Shown here: positions 1 to 7,740 of the stretch, one piece after another
Layout of the letters: the number at the start of each line of letters is the position of its first letter
How positions within the stretch are numbered: the first letter of the stretch is position 1
NCBI RefSeq assembly: GCF_964340395.1
Contig: NC_135556.1
Coordinates: forward strand, 27,062,562-27,090,184
Direction of reading: 5' to 3'
From: Glandiceps talaboti
Lineage: Eukaryota > Hemichordata > Enteropneusta > Spengelidae
DNA: 27,623 bases
The notes under the pieces: generated by a model
Told to the model about the DNA's origin: nothing
The model's database searches: none
Seen by the model: the letters and a program-made list of their open reading frames with translations, nothing else
Made by a program: the position numbers and the translations under genes

Positions 1-437
1 TGTCTGCAAGCAGGAGTCTTGAAAGTCAAATTATTTTAGTTTCTTTTTCTGTATGTAATTTACCAAAATCACCTTGTGTGTACTGGGTATGTGGGTAATA
101 TAAAACACTTCAAATACAAAAAAAATGTCCTTGCGCAAGAGATGTCGTGATAATTCCAAGGATGACATGGCCCTTTACGTAAGTGAAACTTGTCACATAA
201 ATGGAGGATTTCAAGTACTTCCTACACAACAGATCACACAGAGTATACTCACTCTTGTATCAAAGCATTACCATATATCTATTTTTTAATGAAAAGAATA
301 TGTGATCCACAGACATGGCTTTTTGGCAGCTATCTCAGAGGAAAATTACAAAATACATACACCAGATATAAACAGATAATAGGTTCAAACAGAATTGTTA
401 TTGTTACTGTTTAGAAATTTGGCAATAATACACTTAC
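1..437. other. Probable intron and downstream exons of the left-edge gene, unresolved
   Basis: This stretch should hold further exons of the minus-strand gene whose first three exons lie at 438-1373. One candidate fourth exon is 329..272 on the minus strand: it follows a pyrimidine-rich stretch ending in AG, continues the phase left by exon 3 without a stop, and ends before GTAATG. A still weaker candidate is 221..179, but the intron between them would be only 50 bp, which is unusually short for an animal. The plus-strand open frame at 190-414 has no recognisable product. I treat these exons as suggestions only. Confidence 0.25.
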
Positions 438-1373
438 TTTTTGTCGTTCACCCTTATATTTTGACCTGTTGGGAGTCCCAATCCATCCTGAGTCTGTTGA
501 AAGAACATGATTAATTTAAATTAATTCAGTGTAAACAAAAACAACACCAGACATTTCCATCCAAAGCAGCTTGCGTTTGACACATCAAACATTTGCATGG
601 GAATGTAGATAACATGTATTTCGCCCCAATTCCAGATCGCTATGCGGTTTTTTTTGGACGAGTGAATTCACTGAATTGTTCTGTTCTGGCCAGCCGTCTA
701 TGACTCTATGTTTTGTTTCGCTCACTTCCTTAAAATGACGTGTAGTTATCAGCCCATAACAACACGGATAAATTCTCGTTTCACTCCAGATCTAGTCACA
801 TTTGACATTAAACTATTGTCATTCTTCAATTTCTATGGCAACTGATGTGGGTATTTCATCTATTTATATATGTAACAGAGTTTGAAAACACAGTAGATGT
901 TGACACTCACTAGAATGTGCGTTCCGTCCAGTTTGATCTCACGAAGCCCCTTCGTCGTCGCTGTAGTTTGTACAAATGCTGTTATTTGAAACGAAACGAT
1001 AAGCAAAAGAATTACACATTTTATATGAAATATTGGTATATATCGGTACAATATGTGGGAAGGATTCGGAATTACTGATAGGAGTATATCTTGTCGTGAT
1101 ACGATGTATTTGACAATGCTTATCAACTAGTGTTTACGAACATTTGCATATATTCCAACCACAGAGTTCACACACTCGTAACGAGTATACATGCATTTTT
1201 GACGGAGATCTCCCCTGTTAATACCCAAAACGCATTATAATATATATCATACCTGAGCCATGGGCTTCAGCTAGGTGTCTGTATGTTGGAATAACTTGTA
1301 GAAGGCTTAATAATACCGTAAGCCACATCTGAATAAGGCTATTATTTTGTGTGTAGCCACTATAACCCGCCAT
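438..1373 (-). CDS. 5' exons of an unrecognised secreted or membrane protein gene (partial)
   Basis: Three minus-strand exons join in one frame: exon 1 at 1373..1253 (ATG at 1373, 40 codons plus one base, donor GTATGA), exon 2 at 978..911 (acceptor AACAG after a T-rich tract, donor GTGAGT), and exon 3 at 493..438 (acceptor TTTCAACAG, donor GTAAGTG). The junction phases agree throughout, giving 81 codons plus two bases before the gene leaves the resolvable region. Residues 1-16 are polar, 17-28 (WLTVLLSLLQVI) form a hydrophobic core, and small residues near 35-41 (AEAHGSA) offer a cleavage site, so this looks like a signal peptide. The mature start is hydrophilic (TKGLREIKLDGTHIL, then DGLGLPTGQNIRVND). 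I recognise no family. The exon structure is seen in the sequence; the secretory fate is inference. Neither the 3' end nor the total length is visible. Confidence 0.6.
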
Positions 1374-2348
1374 GCTCGCTGTCTCGTAGTCCCATTACCA
1401 ACACAGCAACAACAGAATTTTATCAGAAATAGTAGCAAATTCGATAATAAATAGCACTTGTAGAATAATTTCTTTTATTAATTTAGTCAAATCTTGTTGA
1501 CAGTAAATTTATAAAGGTTTGTAATATGCTTAATTATGTATAATTTACCAAAACTAGCAAACTCAACTAGCTAATTTCTTTGAGTCGAATACTACAAATG
1601 TACAACTATATATATTTGTAAAAACACAATTGCGTACCAGTAAATCCACGCACGAATGCAACATGTATGTTGATTGGTCAAAGTACGTTCCGGAAAAGTG
1701 ACATGTATTGCAAAGATGGGGACATGGCCCCAGCCGTAAATTCTGTATTATAACAGGTTGATACGCATTACTTTATACTGTAACAGATGGGTAAGCGTAT
1801 CGACAACTGTTGTAGGGAAAGTGAATTTGTTACTTCAATTATGTACCCTATTGTACGCCAATCAAAATGCGCGTTTCATACTGCAAGAAGTCACACCTCC
1901 AAATGGCTGAATATTTGTGACGTCAGAAAAGGTGAGCCATTATACATAGGCCTTGTGTCATTATTTATAGGAAGAGAACGAAGAAGTGAAAAGCGTATAT
2001 TTAGTAGTCAGTTTGGCAACCTTCTCCCAAACCTAATGTTTGCATTTGTAGGGAACAGCGAACTATGGTTGTTGACACGCGGAAAACAAACCTTTTCCGG
2101 CCATCTGTGTTTCTTTTGATATGTGCATTGATTGACACATAAAAATGTGAAATGAGTTGTCTGACACCTACATGTCAGAGTATCAAATGTAAGATCGTGT
2201 CTCAGTGGCACTGTCGATGTTGTAGTCGGAGTTACAAAAAAAACTTGGCACAATGTCAATAATAATGTCGTTATTTGATTTCCAGCTGCTTGTGAAATAA
2301 TACTCGTTATTTTCTCTTTTTTGAAAGATTTACACTTCTTTTCAGTGC

Positions 2349-2350
<2 letters not shown>
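1374..2350. other. Intergenic and putative 5' flank of the left gene
   Basis: No gene is recognisable here. The first part should contain the promoter of the minus-strand gene that starts at 1373. An inverted CCAAT motif (ATTGG) lies near 1672 and a perfect cAMP-response palindrome TGACGTCA lies at 1918-1925; both are short enough to occur by chance. Open frames at 1787-2119 (+) and 2008-2259 (-) overlap each other and show no domain. Confidence 0.35.

Positions 2351-2423
<73 letters not shown>
2351..2423. repeat. (ATT)n microsatellite
   Basis: A pure ATT trinucleotide tract of about 24 units. Read on the minus strand it is (AAT)n, the same unit that ends the retrotransposon remnant near 26250-26271. 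The 20 bases next to it on the minus strand (GTTCTTCTCTTCC) resemble the pre-tail region of that element (GTTCTTTTCTTTCC), so it may be an old 3' tail. The resemblance is too short to be sure. Confidence 0.9.
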
Positions 2424-2425
<2 letters not shown>

Positions 2426-2466
2426 CAAGGAAGAGAAGAACGTTCGATAAAATTCCAGTAATTTAA

Positions 2467-3100
2467 AATTGCCATATGAATGAGAAATATATATGATAGA
2501 TTTTGATAGTATTTTTTACTTGAAAAAAAAATTGAAACATAAACCAAAACCCACGTTTATATCTCAGTAAAGAGTGAAACAAATGTGGAAAAATATTGTT
2601 ATTGTGAGTACAAGAAGTGGGTTGTGAACAAACTGGGTAAACAAAATAATCACTTGTAATCCCAAGTAAAGATAAGTCAATAAACTTTCTATTCATGGTG
2701 ATGTGTCAGACACAGGGAAGCAACATCATATATGTACAGATTTGACTAGATGTAGTGTTATGGCAAGTTGTAAAGGCCAGAAGTAATATTCTTTTTATGA
2801 CTAGTTTTTTTTAAAACCATTTATTTGTTGTATTTCATAGGATTTTATTTCATGTGAAGACTACTTTGTTTAAAACAAGTTTCTGTTTTTGTTGCGATTT
2901 TTAGTGATTCATGGGATTTTTTTCTTGTGTTTACCTGTTTGTTATAAATTGTTATAAATCATTTTCTCTATGCATATTTTTACTTATTGAGTTACAAACA
3001 TGGGCCTGATCTATGTCGTTTCATATTGTTGTTTCAAGTAGACAAACACAGTTAATTCAGAATAAATACTCATTTCTTTAATATCTATCCATATAACCAG
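2467..3100. mobile_element. Decayed fold-back (MITE-like) element, copy C
   Basis: The left end (GCCATATGAATGAG, about 2471-2484) and right end (ATCCATATAACC, about 3087-3098) form inverted ends matching those of the two elements in FPGT intron 2. Inner arms also match: ACTTGAAAAA near 2518 with an inverted partner TTTCAAGTAG near 3032-3041, and CGTTTATATCTCAGTA near 2554 with TTATTGAGTTACAAACATGG near 2984-3003. The middle is longer than in its relatives and unrelated to them, so this copy is older or carries inserted DNA. There is no transposase reading frame, hence non-autonomous. Boundaries are approximate. Confidence 0.55.
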
Positions 3101-3315
3101 CAAAATCAGCAGTTGGCAAGTATGTACTGGTATAAAGCAGGCAATTAAAAGAATGTTTTTGTCAATTTTCAGGAGGCTTTGGTAGCATTTTATACTCCAA
3201 TACTATTCATTTTTATACAAATAATAACCCTGTAATTCTAAGCCTGTGCCATCTTTGAATTGTATAGAAAATGTTGCAACATCACTGTTGTACAAAGTGG
3301 AAATCAACAAGTCAC

Positions 3316-3385
3316 TGTGTGTGTGTGTGTGTCAAATAAAGGTAATTAGTTATTCAATGGGATAAAGTTCATTTCGATGGTTACA

Positions 3386-3435
<50 letters not shown>
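3316..3435. repeat. (GT)n and (GA)n microsatellites
   Basis: A short GT run occupies 3316-3332, and after 50 bases a nearly pure GA run occupies 3384-3435 with one interruption (GACAG). The reading frame rich in Ser-Leu on the opposite strand here is a by-product of the GA repeat. Confidence 0.9.
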
Positions 3436-3438
<3 letters not shown>

Positions 3439-3459
3439 TATATTAACAGTATTGTGATT

Positions 3460-3606
3460 TTGTGATTGACTGACAGATGGATTAATTGCTAATTGCTGAT
3501 TAACCACCAAGTGATTGACTGATTGACTGAATAATGGATTAAACGATTGATTAGCCACATTGGATTGATTGATTGATCACCAATTGATCAGATTGATTGA
3601 CCACCA

Positions 3607-3647
<41 letters not shown>

Positions 3648-4455
3648 CCAATAACTGATCTCGTGAATGTCCATCAATTCATTAATTGGCCACCAATTGA
3701 TTGGTTGATTGGAATAATTACCGATTACCGATTGATTGGCTTCCAATTGATAGAGGGATTAATCAATTGATTGATTGATTGATTAACCAGCAATTGATTG
3801 ATTGATTGATCACCAATTGATTGGATTGATTGATTGGAATAACTGACCTCCATTTACCGATTGATTTTCCTCGATTTTATTGATTGATGGATTGATTGAC
3901 CAGAATGTCATTCATTGGTTGATTGATTGATTGATTGATTGATTGATTAATTAATTGATGTATTGATTGATTGACCATGAAAAGATTGATTCGTTGATAG
4001 ATGGATCAACTACAAACTAATTGTCAATTGATTTATTGCTTTCTGTTTTTGTTTCTGTTTACTCGGTAAAACTAACAAGTACCATGTTGTGGCTGTAACA
4101 GCACTGATCTTGTCCTGAATATTGCAATAGATTGGAGAAGACAGTGTTATTTGTGAGATTGTTTCACTTGTTACATTGTAAAGTCTGAAGATAACAAGAG
4201 TGTTTGTATGTATTTGTTTAACTTGATAAGCAAGCAGTTGATTAGATTGATGGATTGATTGTTTGACAGATTTACCAGCTATTAGTTCTTTGATTGATGG
4301 CCAACCACTTTAATGTTTGGTTCAGTAATTGATTGATCTGATGAATTGCTTTATTGATTGATTGATTGATTGATTGATAACCAATTGATTTGTTGACTGA
4401 TTGATTGATTGATTGATAGATTGCTCACTGACTGATTGATTGATTGATTGATCAT
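3460..4455. repeat. Field of interrupted GATT/ATTG tetranucleotide repeats
   Basis: About 1 kb in which runs of GATT (for example 3607-3648, 3774-3786, 3918-3950, 4354-4378, 4398-4420, 4433-4453) alternate with degenerate blocks such as CACCAATTGATTG and ACCAGCAATTGATTG. The recurring CACCAATTG and GACCA words suggest a degenerate longer repeat overlaid on the tetranucleotide. The stretch at about 4040-4230 is less repetitive. The minus-strand frame rich in Ile-Asn-Gln-Ser is a translation of the repeat. Confidence 0.8.
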
Positions 4456-5670
4456 GATGAAATGCTAACCAGCAAACCGTGCACATCATGTTCATTCTGT
4501 TCATTTGTGAGTTGATGCAGATTCATACTCACCCCTGTTGGTATCTTTTTGTGGCATTTTTCAGTATTTACATTCACACATACATGCACACACACACACA
4601 GTACTTCACCATGCCTATAGCACTACTTAACCAACCTAATACCTAAGTTCAGTTGTGCTAAAAATCACAAGGACACATGACTGCTATTCCATACCTTTAT
4701 ACAAATTTATAATTCAAGTCACACTTCACCAAAGATAAATAGAAAATGACTTCAATAATGAAGTAAACAACTCCAAAAATAACAGACTGATGAAACAATA
4801 AACTTTACATCTTGACACCAACTCAATGCCAGCCTCTTCACTCTGCTGCAAATCCTCAAGCCATCAAGATTAACAGCTGTATACTTTCTATCCTGTTATC
4901 TAACAGTAAAAGCTGTCAAGCACACCTGATGCCATTTTAACATAACTGATTATGTTCACACAGACAGTGAGCTTTGCACATGAAAATTTCACAACTGTCT
5001 TCTAATCTCAAAAAACAACAATTAAAGTTTTTTAGGAACACATGGTCCCTAAAACTAAATGTTTTGTTGATTGTTGTCCATGATAAGGTCACAATATATT
5101 CATCAGTATAAATAGTTAACACCATTATTCATTTGTCTGACTGAAACATAACATATTATATGATTCCGTACAGAAAATGGACATAGTACATGACACTGAT
5201 ATATACATGTATGAGACATGGTCATTGCCTCAGTCTCCCTAAAACTTTCCTCTGGTGATAGGTGACCAAGGTCAAAGGTCATTTTCTGAACAGAAAGTTA
5301 ATTTCTGATAGTACAGGTGTTATTATATTGTGTGTCTATTTGTGCAAAACTGTCAAAGTTATGAACAAGGAGTAAATAGATAAAAGAACAGATGTAAACA
5401 TACATGTACACATAGACACCATGCTGTGCCCATTGGGGAATACATATAGAGAACATGTGCACAAAATGCAAACAACATTCTGGTTATAATATTGTTGTAA
5501 GATTGACACAGTAAATACAGGCTTACACTGCCCATGTAACATTCAACCAAAGCTTCAGAGACAACAGTTAAATCCTCTCTATATATAACATAATATTACC
5601 TGCCAATATTACACAAATGTTACTGGTATGAAACTGATGATAAATGAGTATATTTAAAAATCAAACCATG
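4456..5670. other. Intergenic, no recognisable feature
   Basis: Apart from a short (CA)n run near 4588-4600, I see no exon with coherent splice sites, no RNA gene and no mobile element. Small open frames at 4937-5125 and 5336-5550 on the minus strand lack any recognisable domain. Confidence 0.4.
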
Positions 5671-5787
5671 CTACCTCCATATGATCACAAAGAACATGGT
5701 ACACACTGGGCTACCTCCATATGATCACAAAGAACATGGTACACACTGGGCTACCTCCATATCACAAAGAACATGGTACACACTGGG
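5671..5787. repeat. 40-bp tandem triplicate
   Basis: Three head-to-tail copies of a 40-bp unit beginning CTACCTCCATATGATCACAA. The first two copies are identical and the third lacks three bases (ATG) inside the CATATGATC part. The identity of the first two copies points to recent duplication. No coding or structural role is visible. Confidence 0.9.
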
Positions 5788-6253
5788 GTAGGCTTAGTTA
5801 ATTCTATGTTTCTCATTGTATTCAAACACCTTTAAAATGATGGATCAGTTAGTTGGTGAAAAAGAAATTAAAATTTTTTATAAAGTATTAAGTGTACGAG
5901 TACTTTCAGTTTATAATTGAACTTTAACAGTCTGAATGACTTACAAATGACAAAGCCAGAATGAAACATTGAACCGCTAGTAAAATTCCCAATAATTTTC
6001 ACATTTTCACTCATAGGGTCGCCATCTTACGATCAGTGGCATTATTTTTTTAAAAATCCTACTATAGGGCCTGGGTGTCAATTTTTGAAAAATTATTTTC
6101 CCACATTGATGAAATAGAGGGTTTGTCAGGTCCCGAGAAATATACAATTTATTAAGGCAGCCCTTGTATGGCAAAACATTCATTTAATGTGATTTTAATC
6201 ATAACATTCCGTGTAGGATTTATCTCATAATACCAATGAAGGAAAGTTCATGA
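5788..6253. other. Intergenic, no recognisable feature
   Basis: AT-rich unique sequence. No exon, RNA gene or repeat could be supported. Confidence 0.4.
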
Positions 6254-6401
6254 AAGATTATGCAAATAAAGATAAATACATACATTATGCAAATATAGAT
6301 AAATACATAGATTATGCAAATAAGTATAATACATAAATTATGCAAATAAAGATAAAACCATAAATCATGCAAATAAAGATAAAACCATAAATCATGCAAA
6401 T
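6254..6401. repeat. 27-bp tandem array carrying six ATGCAAAT octamers
   Basis: Six units of about 27 bp, each built as ATGCAAATAAAGATAAA plus a short CATA-rich linker. The octamer ATGCAAAT occurs at 6260, 6287, 6314, 6340, 6367 and 6394, so the spacing is 27, 27, 26, 27 and 27 bases. The octamer is intact in all six units while the linker varies. ATGCAAAT is the classic binding word of POU/Oct factors (known from the literature). Whether the array binds anything is inference. Confidence 0.85.
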
Positions 6402-6529
6402 GAAACCTACATAAATTCCATATATCCAGTTGTTACATTACTAACAAATGTACGACAAAAATTGGAAGAAATCTATCTCAAATTGTAAATATTATTAAGT
6501 TCATACTTAAACATAATTTGGAACCCCAT

Positions 6530-6695
6530 TCTGTGTGAGTTCCAGTTTGGGTACTCGGCAGGGGGGTATTTGTAATTGCGCTTGCAGTGTTTTCTGCTTC
6601 ACTGTCTCTCGCTGCACTCGTGAAAGTACGGATGCAGAGGACACTGCAAACACTTATGCAAATACCCTGAGTACGCCACACTGACACTCAAACAT
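6530..6695. mobile_element. Imperfect hairpin, possible short fold-back element (family D, copy 1)
   Basis: Two arms pair imperfectly: GTACTCGG..GGGTATTTG, then CTTGCAGTGTTTTCTGC (about 6551-6597), against CGTACTCAGGGTATTTG and GTTTGCAGTGTCCTCTGC read from the other strand (about 6631-6677). An eighteen-base piece of the left arm, GCAGAAAACACTGCAAGC on the minus strand, recurs exactly near 10039-10056 with further similarity on either side, which suggests a dispersed family. A seventh ATGCAAAT lies inside the right arm at 6656-6663. There is no coding capacity. Confidence 0.45.
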
Positions 6696-7170
6696 CAGAG
6701 GTTTCTGTAACATTATTTAGACTTTACTTTGTATTGATCACAATGTTTGACTACTATAAAAACGGTAAATAGTCATCCATATAAGAATTAACAACATAAA
6801 CCATTACATATAACATTTGGTTTTAAAATTCTGATGATGACATGTTTATGAGTGAAAACACATCAGAACTTGGGAACTGTCTCCAATTTTTTCATAGGCT
6901 TAGACAGAAAATCTGTTTGTTTTGAGGTTGGGGATATTGTAAGGGTGTGAAAAGTTCAGTTTCACTTCTGCTTTTACTTCATGAAACCTTTTGTTGAAAT
7001 ACATTTTGTCAAAATGATTACAACAAACACATTCACTATATTGCTGCCCTTCTTCTACATAAGTACTAAATATGTAACCAAAAATAAATGCGCTGCTGTG
7101 AGAAATAAAAAATTGAAAATTGGAAATATTGATAGTTTGTCTGTGATCAGATGGCACTGTGAGTGTGAAA
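6696..7170. other. Intergenic, no recognisable feature
   Basis: AT-rich unique sequence between the hairpin and the 22-bp minisatellite. The open frame at 6981-7202 runs into the minisatellite and has no recognisable domain. Confidence 0.4.
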
Positions 7171-7608
7171 ATATACATGACATAGTGTGCAAGTATAGAT
7201 GACACAGTGTGCAAGTATAGATGCAAGTATAGATGACATAGTGTGCAAGTATACATGACACAGTTTGCAAGTATACATGACATAGTGTGCAAGTATAGAT
7301 GACATAGTGTGCAAGTATACATGACATAGTGTGCAAGTATAGATGACATAGTGTGCAAGTATAGATGACATTGTGTAAGTATAGATGACATAGTGTGCAA
7401 GTATACATGACATAGTGTGCAAGTATAGATGACATAGTGTGCAAGTATAGATGACATAGTGCAAGTATAGATGACATAGTGTGCAAGTATACATGACATA
7501 GTGTGCAAGTATAGATGACATAGTGTGCAAGTATAGATGACATAGTGTGCAAGTATAGATGACATTGTGCAAGTATACATGACATAGTGTGCAAGTATAG
7601 ATGACATA
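7171..7608. repeat. 22-bp minisatellite next to the FPGT 3' end
   Basis: About 20 head-to-tail units with core GTGTGCAAGTATAGATGACA. Most units are 22 bp; a few lack two or three bases (for example near 7374, 7460 and 7566). A recurrent TAGATG/TACATG variant is interspersed along the array. Several overlapping minus-strand frames (Cys-His-Tyr-Leu rich) are translations of this repeat, because units of mixed length shift among frames. It begins about 130 bases beyond the FPGT stop codon and lies past the candidate polyadenylation signal, so it is probably not part of the mature message. Confidence 0.95.
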
Positions 7609-7672
7609 CCCTGGGAGTACATCATGTCAATATTTGATTGTGACCTTTCATACATGGAAAAGGGTATGAAAT

Positions 7673-7678
7673 TTTAAT
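7673..7678 (-). promoter_or_regulatory. Candidate polyadenylation signal of FPGT
   Basis: ATTAAA on the minus strand, the commonest variant of the canonical hexamer, lies 63 bases past the FPGT stop codon. No AATAAA occurs between the stop and the minisatellite. The call rests only on position and sequence. Confidence 0.35.
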
Positions 7679-7740
7679 TTCATATGAGGAATATTTCTTG
7701 CTGAGCTTATGCAACAATCTGACAATTTATCACATATCTT

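Noticed and set aside
1787-2119. 110-codon plus-strand frame
   Set aside because: No recognisable domain, an overlapping frame on the other strand, and no promoter or polyadenylation signal clearly linked to it.
6900-7655. Open frame of 251 codons on the minus strand, rich in Cys-His-Tyr-Leu
   Set aside because: It translates the 22-bp minisatellite, and two other frames over the same DNA are also open with the same repeated residues.
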